Source of the DNA: an uncultured Pelagibacteraceae bacterium
GTDB taxonomy: Bacteria; Pseudomonadota; Alphaproteobacteria; Pelagibacterales; Pelagibacteraceae
Length of the DNA stretch: 64,000 nt
Reading direction: 5' to 3'
NCBI GenBank assembly: GCA_902522115.1
Contig: CABYUV010000001.1
Coordinates: forward strand, 103,491 to 167,490
This document shows, piece by piece, positions 41,814 through 51,299 of the stretch. Both the position numbers and the translations under genes were made by a program. Every line of letters starts with the position of its first letter. Position 1 is the stretch's first letter. The notes beneath the pieces are model-generated. The model was not told the DNA's origin. It was given only the letters and a program-made list of their open reading frames with translations, and did no database searches.

Positions 41814-43057
41814 TCTTTAATTCCAATCATATTTTTAATTAAATTTTTTATTTCCGAGTCAGTAATTTTTTCTACAACATCTAGCAAAAAACCATTGATT
41901 AATAGCTCTCTTGATTGCTTATTGCTTAGACCTCTAGACATTAAATAAAATATAGACTCTTCATTTAAACTACCTGAAGCTGAACCATGCGAACATTTAA
42001 CATCATCAGCATAAATTTCTAGTTCTGGCTTAGCATTAAACTCCGATTCTTTATTTAGTAATATTGCTTTGCTAAGTTGATATCCATCGGTTTTCTGAGC
42101 TTCTGAGTTCACAAAAATTTTTCCTTGATACACAGCTTTGGATCTTTCATCTAAAACACTTTTAATTAATTGATAACTTTTTGTTTTTTCGGTTAAATGA
42201 TTTATTATTGATCTGATTTCGTGATGTTTTTCATTATTTAATGAAAAAACTCCATTCACAAAAGCTGATGCATAAACTCCATTTAAATTACAATTAATTT
42301 CATTTTTTGAAAATCTTGATCCAGAGGATAAAATGAATGTTTCAGAAATACTGTTCTTATTTTGATTAATATTATTAAAAGAATATTTAATGTTTTTATT
42401 CTCAAACCTATCTACTTTATAGTTTTTTAAAACTGCATTTTCCTTTAATTCAAAGTTATAAAATATATTTAAAAAATTCTTTTCAGACGTATCATTAAAT
42501 AAATCAATTATTCTTAATGAACTATCTTTATCTAATTCAAAATTAAGCCGTAAGTTAATGTTTTTAGACCAAATTTTTGAATTTGTTGTATGATAGATAA
42601 TAAGAGGTTTTACTAACTGATAACCTTTTTTTACCAATATTTTAAAACATTTATTAGTAAAGGCATTGTTCAAGTCTGATAATGAATTGCTATTTTTAAA
42701 TTCATTTATAGTTTCTGATTGATCAATTATTTCTATTTGATCTTTTTTTTCGTAATCAAAATCAATTTTTTCAATTCTGCCATTTATAAAAACTATTTTA
42801 TTATGCTCCAATCCATCTACAAATACAGATGTATCTACTTTGTTAGTAGATGCTTGATCGTTATAAAAACTAAGCTCTCCAATATTATTTTTTATTATTT
42901 GATTAAGATCTGAAAATTTCCAATCTTCCTCTTTTCTATTTGGAAAACCTTTATCTATAAAATTAGATAAACAAAATTTTTTTATTTCAATATCTTTTTG
43001 AGATAAATTTAAATTTTTTATACTATTATTAAAATCTTTTTGTAATTGTTCTTTCAT
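41810..43057 (-). CDS. sufD: Fe-S assembly protein SufD
   Basis: A scaffold partner of SufB and SufC, 415 residues. The beta-helix C-terminal core is recognised by KTDGYQLSKAILLN, KCSHGSASGSLNEESIFYLMSRG and the closing SRELLINGFL. The N-terminal two thirds are divergent and Asn/Lys-rich, as usual for SufD in A+T-rich genomes. It lies directly after sufC. Confidence 0.93.
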   Translation of the reverse strand: MKEQLQKDFNNSIKNLNLSQKDIEIKKFCLSNFIDKGFPNRKEEDWKFSDLNQIIKNNIGELSFYNDQASTNKVDTSVFVDGLEHNKIVFINGRIEKIDFDYEKKDQIEIIDQSETINEFKNSNSLSDLNNAFTNKCFKILVKKGYQLVKPLIIYHTTNSKIWSKNINLRLNFELDKDSSLRIIDLFNDTSEKNFLNIFYNFELKENAVLKNYKVDRFENKNIKYSFNNINQNKNSISETFILSSGSRFSKNEINCNLNGVYASAFVNGVFSLNNEKHHEIRSIINHLTEKTKSYQLIKSVLDERSKAVYQGKIFVNSEAQKTDGYQLSKAILLNKESEFNAKPELEIYADDVKCSHGSASGSLNEESIFYLMSRGLSNKQSRELLINGFLLDVVEKITDSEIKNLIKNMIGIKE

Positions 43058-43792
43058 TTAATTAAAATTTTCATATCCCTTTTTTTCTAATTCTATAGCT
43101 AAATCTGGACCACCGGATTTTATAATTTTTCCATTCATCAAAACATGAACAAAGTCAGGTTTTATATAATCAAGCAATCTTTGGTAGTGTGTAATAATTA
43201 AAAATGAGTTATCATTATCTCTTAATGTATTAACTCCATCTGCAACAATCTTTAAAGCATCAATATCTAAACCAGAATCAGTTTCATCTAAAATTGATAG
43301 TTTTGGAGCAAGCAATGACATCTGTAAAATTTCATTTTTCTTTTTTTCACCTCCAGAAAAACCAACATTTAATTGTCTGTTTAATTTTTCCTCATCAAAT
43401 TTTAGTTCTTTAGATTTCTCTTTTACCAATTTAAGAAATTCAATAGCATCAAGTTCCTTCTCACCCCTCGCTTTTCTAACAGCGTTTAAAGATGTTTTTA
43501 AAAATATATTTGTATTTACACCTGGAATTTCCAGAGGATATTGGAAAGCTAAAAATATACCTTTGTGTGCTCTTTCCTCAGTTTCAAGTTCAAATAAATC
43601 TTTATCTTCAAAAAGAACTTCCCCTGAAACCTCATAACCTTTTTTTCCAGAAAGTATATTTGACAACGTGCTTTTTCCAGATCCATTAGGACCCATAATT
43701 GCATGAACCTCACCAGGATTTATATTTAAGGATAGCCCATTTAAAATAGACTTATTATCAATAGTTGCATTTAAATTATTAATTTTAAGCAT
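43058..43792 (-). CDS. sufC: Fe-S assembly ATPase SufC
   Basis: An ABC-type ATPase that drives the SufBCD scaffold, 244 residues. Walker A is GPNGSGKST, the signature is FSGGEKKKNEILQ (SufC type), Walker B is LSILDETDSGLD and the switch His is in LIITHYQRLLDY. It lies between sufB and sufD with gaps of 1 and 0 bp. Confidence 0.97.
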   Translation of the reverse strand: MLKINNLNATIDNKSILNGLSLNINPGEVHAIMGPNGSGKSTLSNILSGKKGYEVSGEVLFEDKDLFELETEERAHKGIFLAFQYPLEIPGVNTNIFLKTSLNAVRKARGEKELDAIEFLKLVKEKSKELKFDEEKLNRQLNVGFSGGEKKKNEILQMSLLAPKLSILDETDSGLDIDALKIVADGVNTLRDNDNSFLIITHYQRLLDYIKPDFVHVLMNGKIIKSGGPDLAIELEKKGYENFN

Positions 43793-43793
43793 A

Positions 43794-45236
43794 TTAACCT
43801 ACACTTCCCTCCAGACTGATACCTACAAGTTTTTGGGCTTCTACAGCGAATTCCATGGGCAATTGTTGTAATACTTCCTTACAAAAACCATTAACAATCA
43901 AGCCAACAGCTTCTTCAGGATTTAATCCTCTTTGCTGACAATAATGCAACTGCTCTTCACTAATCTTGGATGTCGTTGCCTCATGAGCAATATTAGACTC
44001 AGAATTTTTATTTTTAATATAAGGAACAGTGTGAGCTCCACATTTATTACCCATTAATAAAGAGTCACACTGAGTATAATTAGTTGAATTTTTAGCTTTT
44101 GATGAAATATCAACTAAACCTCTATAAGTCATATCTGAACTTCCAGCTGATATTCCTTTTGAAATTATTTTACTTTTAGTGTTTTTGCCTAGATGAATCA
44201 TTTTGGTACCTGTATCAGCTTTTTGATGATTATTAGTAATAGCTATTGAATAGAACTCACCAACAGAATTGTCTCCTTTTAGAATACAACTAGGATACTT
44301 CCAAGTAATCGCAGAACCTGTTTCTACTTGTGTCCATGAAATTTTTGAATTTTTTCCTTTGCATAAACCTCTTTTAGTCACAAAATTATATATTCCACCT
44401 TTACCATCTTTATCTCCTGGATACCAATTTTGAACTGTTGAATATTTTATTTCTGCATCATCTAGTGCAATCAATTCTACATTAGCAGCATGTAATTGAT
44501 TTTCATCTCTCATCGGAGCTGTACATCCTTCTAAATAACTAACATAGCTTCCTTTGTCTGCAATAATTAAAGTTCTTTCAAATTGGCCTGTATTTGATGC
44601 ATTGATTCTAAAATAAGTTGATAGTTCCATTGGACATCTAACACCCTCTGGGATGTATACAAAAGAACCATCTGTGAAAACTGCTGAATTTAATGTTGCA
44701 AAAAAATGATCACTCGTCGGAATTACTGAACCTAAGTATTTTTTGACTAATTCAGGGTGATTTTGAATTGCCTCTGATATAGGGCAAAATATTATTCCTT
44801 GTTTGGTTAATTCATCTTTAAAAGTAGTAGCAACTGAAACTGAGTCAAATACAGCATCAACAGCTATTCCATTTAATCTTGCTTGTTCTTGCAAAGGAAT
44901 TCCAAGCTTTTTATAAGTTTCTAATAGTTTAGGATCCAGTTCATCTAAACTCTTCGGTTTATCTTTCATACTTTTAGGAGCAGAATAATAATATAAATCT
45001 TGATAATCTATTTTTGGAAATTTAGGTTTCTGCCAATCTGGTTCTTTTAATACTTTAAATCTTTCAAAAGCTTTTAATCTAAACTCAAGCATCCATTGCG
45101 GTTCTTTTTTAATATTAGAAATAAATTTAATAACATCTTCATTCAAACCTTTTGGAGCTTGAATATTTTCTATATCTGTTGAAAATCCATATTTATAGTC
45201 TTTTAAATTATTTATTTCTTTTTGTCTGTTATCCAT
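43794..45236 (-). CDS. sufB: Fe-S assembly scaffold SufB
   Basis: The main scaffold for cluster building in the SufBC2D complex, 480 residues. Recognised blocks include [57 protein letters not shown] and [21 protein letters not shown] with conserved Cys. It follows iscR by 1 bp in the regulated operon. Confidence 0.97.
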   Translation of the reverse strand: MDNRQKEINNLKDYKYGFSTDIENIQAPKGLNEDVIKFISNIKKEPQWMLEFRLKAFERFKVLKEPDWQKPKFPKIDYQDLYYYSAPKSMKDKPKSLDELDPKLLETYKKLGIPLQEQARLNGIAVDAVFDSVSVATTFKDELTKQGIIFCPISEAIQNHPELVKKYLGSVIPTSDHFFATLNSAVFTDGSFVYIPEGVRCPMELSTYFRINASNTGQFERTLIIADKGSYVSYLEGCTAPMRDENQLHAANVELIALDDAEIKYSTVQNWYPGDKDGKGGIYNFVTKRGLCKGKNSKISWTQVETGSAITWKYPSCILKGDNSVGEFYSIAITNNHQKADTGTKMIHLGKNTKSKIISKGISAGSSDMTYRGLVDISSKAKNSTNYTQCDSLLMGNKCGAHTVPYIKNKNSESNIAHEATTSKISEEQLHYCQQRGLNPEEAVGLIVNGFCKEVLQQLPMEFAVEAQKLVGISLEGSVG

Positions 45237-45237
45237 T

Positions 45238-45663
45238 CTAAACTCTTGTTTCTTTATTGTTATTTAATAAATCTTTTAGGCTTTTATTTTCAAAGAATGT
45301 ATTTATGTGAACTTCTAATTCATCCCATAAATTATGAGTAACACACTTTGTGGCTTTGCCATTGCATCCTTTTTTAGATTCTTTCTTACACTGAACAGTT
45401 TTTACTTTTTCATCTACTGCATTAAAAATATTTGTTAATTTGATATCGTTCGGGTTTTTATTAAGAACATATCCTCCTTGGGTTCCTCTAATACTCTTAA
45501 CTATTTCGTTTTTTTTTAATTTAGAAAAAATTTGTTCTAGATAATCTAAGGATATACCTTGTCTTAAAGATATATCTCTTAGGGACACTGGATTGATATT
45601 ATCAAACCTAGCTAAATCCACTAATGCCATTACAGCATATCTACCTTTTGATGTAAGTTTCAT
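45238..45663 (-). CDS. iscR: Rrf2-family Fe-S regulator IscR
   Basis: A [2Fe-2S]-sensing repressor that adjusts the suf operon to cluster supply. The 141 residues contain the Rrf2 winged helix ([44 protein letters not shown]). The cluster ligands match E. coli IscR: Cys92, Cys100, Cys107 and His110 in [20 protein letters not shown]. It is the first gene of the operon, and an IscR-type site lies over its own promoter. Confidence 0.95.
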   Translation of the reverse strand: MKLTSKGRYAVMALVDLARFDNINPVSLRDISLRQGISLDYLEQIFSKLKKNEIVKSIRGTQGGYVLNKNPNDIKLTNIFNAVDEKVKTVQCKKESKKGCNGKATKCVTHNLWDELEVHINTFFENKSLKDLLNNNKETRV

Positions 45664-45686
45664 ATTTTACCCTTAAATTGTGGGTT

Positions 45687-45714
45687 TTTATACATACCTG
45701 ACCAAAATGGTCAA
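45687..45714 (-). promoter_or_regulatory. Promoter of the iscR-suf operon
   Basis: On the minus strand TTGACC (45714-45709), a 16-bp spacer and TATAAA (45692-45687) stand 24 bp before the iscR start codon. The IscR-type palindrome covers the -35 box and most of the spacer, which fits repression by holo-IscR. Confidence 0.65.
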
Positions 45715-45718
45715 GTTT
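45694..45718. promoter_or_regulatory. IscR-type operator (type 1-like)
   Basis: A 25-bp site centred on the perfect inverted repeat TGACCA-AAA-TGGTCA (45699-45713), with the flanks ATACC and AGTTT. By eye it agrees with about 22 of 25 positions of the known type 1 IscR consensus from E. coli. It is the natural autoregulatory site for the iscR-suf operon. Confidence 0.7.
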
Positions 45719-45801
45719 AGAGTTTAAAAAAAAACTCACATATTGTCGCTGACTTGTGATAAACGTACATTTTTTTTGAGAATAATAATCAATATCGCTT
45801 T

Positions 45802-46458
45802 ATGGATAATAAGATTTTAGAAATATTTATACCAGGTCCTGCAGGAAGACTAGAAGCTAAATATTTTAAAAGTAAAAAAAATACTTCTCCAATTGCTTTA
45901 GTATTACAGCCACATCCTCAATATGGAGGAACCATGAATAATAAAGTTGTAGTAGATACTTTTCATACTTTTGTGGATAACGATTTCTCAGTTTGTAGAG
46001 TAAATTTTAGAGGTGTTGGTAAAAGTGATGGGGAATTTGATAATGGTCAAGGTGAACTTGCTGATGCAGCAGCAGCTTTAGATTGGTTAGAAAGAGAAAA
46101 TTTTGATAATTCTCAATGTTGGGTATCAGGATTTTCATTTGGGTCGTTAATAGCTATGCAATTGCTGATGAGAAGACCAGAAATAAACAGATTTATAGCT
46201 ATTTCACCTCAACCAAATGTTTATGATTTCTCTTTTTTGTCTCCTTGTCCAACTTCTGGTTTGATTGTCTATGGTAAAAAAGATGAATTAGTACCCTTAG
46301 AATTTATAGAAGAACTAAATAACCGATTAAGTTCACAAAAAGGTATTAAAGTAGATTTTGAAGCTATTTCAGAAGCTAATCATTTCTTTTCAAAATCAAG
46401 TGATAATTTAATTAAACAGCTTGATAAATATATAAAAAAAGAAACAGCACTATATTAA
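45802..46458 (+). CDS. Alpha/beta hydrolase (COG2945-like)
   Basis: A serine hydrolase, 218 residues, the length of the dienelactone hydrolase-like COG2945 group. The catalytic triad is visible as Ser in SGFSFGSL, Asp in YGKKDELVP and His in SEANHFFS. LQPHPQYGGTMNNKVV and VNFRGVGKSDGEFDNGQGE are strong markers of this group. Its substrate is unknown. It is divergent from iscR and overlaps the convergent anmK end by 4 bp. Confidence 0.88.
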   Translation: MDNKILEIFIPGPAGRLEAKYFKSKKNTSPIALVLQPHPQYGGTMNNKVVVDTFHTFVDNDFSVCRVNFRGVGKSDGEFDNGQGELADAAAALDWLERENFDNSQCWVSGFSFGSLIAMQLLMRRPEINRFIAISPQPNVYDFSFLSPCPTSGLIVYGKKDELVPLEFIEELNNRLSSQKGIKVDFEAISEANHFFSKSSDNLIKQLDKYIKKETALY

Positions 46459-47597
46459 AAATTTTCTACCAGTTTCCCTCCAACTGTAAATTCTCTACAC
46501 CCAGTTGTTGAGTTAAAAGAAATTGGTAAATTTAGAAATGATCTTATGGCTAAAAATGCAAATGCTTGAGACTCAATATAATCACCATTTAGATTATAAT
46601 TATCTACAATTTCTAAATCAATATAATTTTCATTAACTAAATAATTTTTAATACCATTAATTAAATTACTATTTTTCCTTCCACCACCACAAATTAAAAA
46701 TTTAATACTATTTTTCTGACTAATATGTTTTAACCCTTGTGAAATCAAATATGCAGTAAAATCTGTTATAGTAGCGCAACCGTCTTCTAATGATAAGCCT
46801 CTTGCAAATGATACATCAAAATTTTTAATATCCAATGACTGAGAATAGGAATTGATTATAAAATTATCTATTGCTTGATTAAGAATTAATTGATCAACTC
46901 TACCCGCTTTGCCTAGTTCACCATTTTTATCAAATTTTTTATCAGAGTTATTTCGTACCCATTCATCTATTAAACAATTGCCAGGACCTATATCAAAAGC
47001 AGATAAATTATTTTGAAAATTGTCTAAACAATCAGTAACTTTAGTAACATTTGCTATACCACCAATGTTTAAAAAACCTATTGGAAAATTTATATCATAA
47101 TTTTGATGAATTTTTTTTGATAGAATATAATGAAAAATTGGAGTTAATGGAGCACCTTGACCATTATTATTAATATCAGCTTGTCTAAAATCATAAACAA
47201 CTTTTTTTTTTATTATCTGAGATAATAAATTTCCATCTCCTAATTGATTAGTAATTCTCTCTTTTGGATTATGAAAAATTGTTTGGCCATGAAATCCAAC
47301 AAAATCTACTGGACCATTATATTTTTTTAATGATTGATTTACTACTTCTGCATGAAATAAAGTTAAATTTCGCTCTAATTCTCTTAAATTTACTATATTT
47401 TTTGATAAATCTTCTTTAGTTTCTACTAAGTTCCTTAAAAGAATTAATTGGTCCCGAAGATTTTTATCGTACTCAAAATAATCATCTAAAATATTTGAAA
47501 ACTCATTGTATCCATCTGAACTAATTATAGATAAATCTACACCATCCATGGATGTCCCGCTCATTAATCCAATTGAAGTATATAATTTTTTTTTCAT
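46455..47597 (-). CDS. anmK: Anhydro-N-acetylmuramic acid kinase
   Basis: Phosphorylates 1,6-anhydro-N-acetylmuramic acid during cell-wall recycling. The 380 residues match AnmK. The nucleotide motif is GLMSGTSMDGVD (11-22). VGFHGQTIFH, LGDGNLLS and LNIGGIANVT follow, then FDIGPGNCLIDEW and the C-terminal FLICGGGRKN. It is divergent from tyrS with 45 bp between starts, a common alphaproteobacterial pairing. Confidence 0.95.
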   Translation of the reverse strand: MKKKLYTSIGLMSGTSMDGVDLSIISSDGYNEFSNILDDYFEYDKNLRDQLILLRNLVETKEDLSKNIVNLRELERNLTLFHAEVVNQSLKKYNGPVDFVGFHGQTIFHNPKERITNQLGDGNLLSQIIKKKVVYDFRQADINNNGQGAPLTPIFHYILSKKIHQNYDINFPIGFLNIGGIANVTKVTDCLDNFQNNLSAFDIGPGNCLIDEWVRNNSDKKFDKNGELGKAGRVDQLILNQAIDNFIINSYSQSLDIKNFDVSFARGLSLEDGCATITDFTAYLISQGLKHISQKNSIKFLICGGGRKNSNLINGIKNYLVNENYIDLEIVDNYNLNGDYIESQAFAFLAIRSFLNLPISFNSTTGCREFTVGGKLVENF

Positions 47598-47642
47598 TGA
47601 TATGTTTTTTAAAAAAAATTTGTATATTGTAACTATAAACTT

Positions 47643-48872
47643 ATGAATAAATTTTTAAAAGAATTTAAAGATAGAGGTTTTTTCTATCAATGTACAAGTG
47701 AAGATGAACTATCTAAAAAATTAGATAAAGAAAAGATCAAAGGTTACATAGGTTTTGATTGTACAGCTGAAAGCTTACATGTAGGTAGCTTATTGCAAAT
47801 AATGTGTTTGCGACTACTTCAAAAAAATGGAAATCGACCAATAGTTTTACTTGGTGGAGGAACTACTAGAATTGGAGATCCATCTGGTAAAGATAAAACT
47901 AGAAAAATATTAAGTGAAGAAGAAATTGAAAAAAACATTAAAAATATTAAAGATATTTTAAAAAAATTTTTAGATAATGATAATCCAAATACAAAACCAA
48001 TATTTGTAAATAATTATACTTGGCTTAAAGATTTAAATTATATTTCGTTTTTAAGAGATATAGGAAAACATTTCACAATAAATAGAATGTTAACATTTGA
48101 TAGTGTAAAACTTAGGTTGGATAGAGAGCAGTCACTGAGTTACATGGAATTTAATTACATGATTTTACAAGCATATGATTTTCTTGAATTAAATAAAAAA
48201 GAAAATTGCATCTTACAAATTGGAGGTTCTGATCAATGGGGAAATATTGTTAATGGTGTTGAACTTATAAAAAGATATTCTAATAATCAAACCTTTGGTT
48301 TAACGACACCCTTAATTACATTGGCAACTGGTGCTAAAATGGGGAAAACTGAAAATGGAGCTATTTGGTTAGATGAAAAATACTTATCAGCTTATGATTA
48401 TTGGCAGTTTTGGAGAAACGTTGATGATAGAGATGTAATAAAATTTTTAAAAATGTTTACTGAAATTGAAATTAATGAAATAGAAACGATTAAGGACAAA
48501 GATATAAATGAATTAAAAATACTACTTGCAAACAAAACAACAGAAATGTTACACGGAAAAGAGGCAGCTAAAAATTCTGAGCAAGCAGCTAAAGAAGCTT
48601 TTTCTGGAAACACCTTAGGTTCAAACTTGCCAAAAGTTAACATTCAATTGACCAAAATTGAAGAAAAAATAAATATAGTAGACCTTGTTTTGTTATCTAA
48701 ATTAGAGCACTCAAAAAGCGAAATCAAAAGACTTTTGAGAGGCAATGCAGTTAAAATAAATGATAATATTATTTCAGATGAAAAATTTGAAATTAACCAA
48801 AACTTATTTAAAGATAACTATCTTAAACTTTCCTTAGGTAAAAAAAGACATATTAAAATAATATTAAATTAA
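47643..48872 (+). CDS. tyrS: Tyrosine-tRNA ligase
   Basis: Charges tRNA-Tyr; 409 residues. The class I HIGH motif is HVGS in ESLHVGSLLQ and the KMSKS motif appears as KMGKT in LATGAKMGKTENG. QIGGSDQWGNIVNG is the tyrosine-site block. An S4-like RNA-binding domain closes the protein (HSKSEIKRLLRGNAVKINDN). It ends directly against the convergent AsmA-like gene. Confidence 0.96.
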   Translation: MNKFLKEFKDRGFFYQCTSEDELSKKLDKEKIKGYIGFDCTAESLHVGSLLQIMCLRLLQKNGNRPIVLLGGGTTRIGDPSGKDKTRKILSEEEIEKNIKNIKDILKKFLDNDNPNTKPIFVNNYTWLKDLNYISFLRDIGKHFTINRMLTFDSVKLRLDREQSLSYMEFNYMILQAYDFLELNKKENCILQIGGSDQWGNIVNGVELIKRYSNNQTFGLTTPLITLATGAKMGKTENGAIWLDEKYLSAYDYWQFWRNVDDRDVIKFLKMFTEIEINEIETIKDKDINELKILLANKTTEMLHGKEAAKNSEQAAKEAFSGNTLGSNLPKVNIQLTKIEEKINIVDLVLLSKLEHSKSEIKRLLRGNAVKINDNIISDEKFEINQNLFKDNYLKLSLGKKRHIKIILN

Positions 48873-51299
48873 CTATTTTTTAATTTTTTCTAAAGTTCTA
48901 GTAATAAATCTGGGTGTTAAAGTTTTTACAGGGTTTACAGTAGTTTCTAAATCTTTAGGTGGACCTTTAATTTTAAAGCTGACTCCAAAAACACCATCAC
49001 CTACTTTTTTTCCAATCAATAGATCTCCAAGCAAAGGAATTGAAGCAATAGATCTGTTAATTGTTGTAGCTGGAACCAAGGTTCCTCTTAAACTGATTAA
49101 TTTATTCTCCTCAATGTATCCTTCCAATAAAATAGATATTGCTGGACCAATTGCGTATAACTCTTGGATTTTCATAAGTTTATCTTTAGTAGTAAAATTC
49201 ATTTCAAAATCTGTAAATCTAATCCCCTCACCTGTAAGCAAGTCTGCAATTCCTTGAAGAGATGCAAGAGCTAACAACTTAGCAAGTGCTGGTATTTCTT
49301 TGACTTTAAAATTATCAATTACTAATTTTGAAGTTGAAACCCCATTTTTTTTTAAAGAGTAAAAGTCTAAATATCCTTGCTTACCTCCCTCAAAACCCTT
49401 AATGAATTTATACCTATTTACAAAAGGTTTTGCATTAGATGAGAAAAGGGTGGTGATTTTTTCACCTAGATCATTTGTTCTAATTGTAAATTTCACATTT
49501 TGTGAATTATTATAAAATGCCAAAATATCTGCGTTTTCTACTTTATTATCAATAATATTTATCTTTCCTTTTAAATCCTTAACAAAATATGTTTTATCAA
49601 GGTAAACTTCCTCAAAATTTAGGTCCATACTTAAGTTATTTTCAAAAAGATTGTTTTCTTTTTTATCGTTGGCATCAAGCAAATTAGAAATTAAAGAATT
49701 TGCATTAAATGAAGTGCCGTCAATTAAATAATTTTGGCCTTCTAATTTTTTTATATTATAATTATTTTTTTTATTTTCTGTATCTACATAATTAAAATTT
49801 GCCTGATCAATTTTTATTATTTGATTAGAATCGTTAAGAAATAAATTCTTGATTTTAATGTTTTGATTTTCTTCATTAATAATAAAATTATTTAAATGAA
49901 GATTTTTATTTTTTTTTAGTTCTCCATTAATTTGAAGATACATTTCACTTTTATCCTTTTTTTTATAATTAATATTATCAATTTGAAATTTAGTATTTTT
50001 TATATTTAAGTTAGTATTAAAACTTACTTTGTTTTCTTTTTTCTGGATAAAATAATCAATTTCTTCAAAATCTTTATCAATTTTTAATTTTCCAGAACCT
50101 GAAAAAGTTAGATTATTATTATTAAAATTAATTTTTAATTTTTGATTATTAAAATTTATATTTTCATTTGTTTGAGGGAAGAAAAATTTTAAAAAATCTT
50201 GCTGTTCTAAAACTATATTTTTTAAAAATAATTCTGAATCTATGCTTAAATCCTTATCTTTTTTATTTATAATATATTTAATTTCATCTATTTCTCCAGT
50301 ATTTAATTGAATTTTTCCCTCACCATTAATTGATAAATTTTTTTCCTTATATTTTAAATTTAATTTATGATTATCTAGTAAAATTAGATCATCAACTTCT
50401 GGAAAATATTTATTAATTATTTTTAAATTTTTATATTTTAGTTGAGTAATATTTATATCAGAATTTAAAATAATATTTTTAACTTTGAATTTTTCATCTA
50501 TTTCCAAAGAAAATTCATTATTTGTTTTAAATTTAGCATCATCAACAATTATATTTTCAAAACTTAAATTTAATATATTTAATATATTTGAATTTAAACT
50601 TGATTGATCATTTTCAACAATAGCATCAATTAAAAAGCTATTTTTTTTCTTTTTTACGTTAAGTTTTTTTGAAATAAAATTTACTTCTTCTGTTTTAAAA
50701 TTTATTTCATCAAAATGATAATTATCTTTTTGAAAATTGAAATTAAAATTTATATTTTTAAAATTAGCCCTGTCTAAAAAATTAATACTTCCATCTTTTA
50801 TTAAACCTTTAATGATATAATCATTTTTAAGTTTACCATTTTGATCGATGTTCAAACTCAGATCTATAATTACATGGCCTTTTTTTACAATTTTTTCTAA
50901 TATAAATAATTCAGGTTTATTATTTGTAGTCCGAATTAATTTAATAAAATCATTTAATAATATTGACTTAGTTGTTACCTCTATATTTGAAGATGAAATA
51001 TTATTTTTAATAAGAGAACTAAGTGAAACTTGTGTTTTAATACTTTCTAATGCTAAAGATCTTTTTGAAAAGTAAACTTTGGTTCCGACTGTTTCTGCAT
51101 AAATTTTTAGTTTCAAAGGATCTAGAGTTAATTTAATTTTTTTTAGATCTATATCTATCTTTTTATTTATTAGTGAAATTCTTTTTTTAATTTGATCGTT
51201 AAATTTATCTGTCTCTATACCAACAGTGCTAAGGTAAACTGTCAAAATAACTAGTACTGACAGAATTAGGATAAAATATTTTAAAATATTATTTTTCAT
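48873..51299 (-). CDS. AsmA-like/DUF3971 envelope protein
   Basis: A large membrane-anchored protein, 808 residues. One N-terminal membrane segment (ILKYFILILSVLVILTVYLS) is followed by a long beta-rich, Asn/Lys-rich region and a conserved AsmA-like C-terminal domain (SLQGIADLLTGEGIRFTDFEMNF, YAIGPAISILLEGYIEE, IPLLGDLLIGKKVGDGVFGVSF). Relatives in the AsmA/TamB/YhdP group bridge the periplasm and are linked to phospholipid transport to the outer membrane. A clear internal duplication of about 76 residues is visible (near 282-357 and 358-433). It starts 11 bp into the end of prfB. Confidence 0.82.
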   Translation of the reverse strand: MKNNILKYFILILSVLVILTVYLSTVGIETDKFNDQIKKRISLINKKIDIDLKKIKLTLDPLKLKIYAETVGTKVYFSKRSLALESIKTQVSLSSLIKNNISSSNIEVTTKSILLNDFIKLIRTTNNKPELFILEKIVKKGHVIIDLSLNIDQNGKLKNDYIIKGLIKDGSINFLDRANFKNINFNFNFQKDNYHFDEINFKTEEVNFISKKLNVKKKKNSFLIDAIVENDQSSLNSNILNILNLSFENIIVDDAKFKTNNEFSLEIDEKFKVKNIILNSDINITQLKYKNLKIINKYFPEVDDLILLDNHKLNLKYKEKNLSINGEGKIQLNTGEIDEIKYIINKKDKDLSIDSELFLKNIVLEQQDFLKFFFPQTNENINFNNQKLKINFNNNNLTFSGSGKLKIDKDFEEIDYFIQKKENKVSFNTNLNIKNTKFQIDNINYKKKDKSEMYLQINGELKKNKNLHLNNFIINEENQNIKIKNLFLNDSNQIIKIDQANFNYVDTENKKNNYNIKKLEGQNYLIDGTSFNANSLISNLLDANDKKENNLFENNLSMDLNFEEVYLDKTYFVKDLKGKINIIDNKVENADILAFYNNSQNVKFTIRTNDLGEKITTLFSSNAKPFVNRYKFIKGFEGGKQGYLDFYSLKKNGVSTSKLVIDNFKVKEIPALAKLLALASLQGIADLLTGEGIRFTDFEMNFTTKDKLMKIQELYAIGPAISILLEGYIEENKLISLRGTLVPATTINRSIASIPLLGDLLIGKKVGDGVFGVSFKIKGPPKDLETTVNPVKTLTPRFITRTLEKIKK

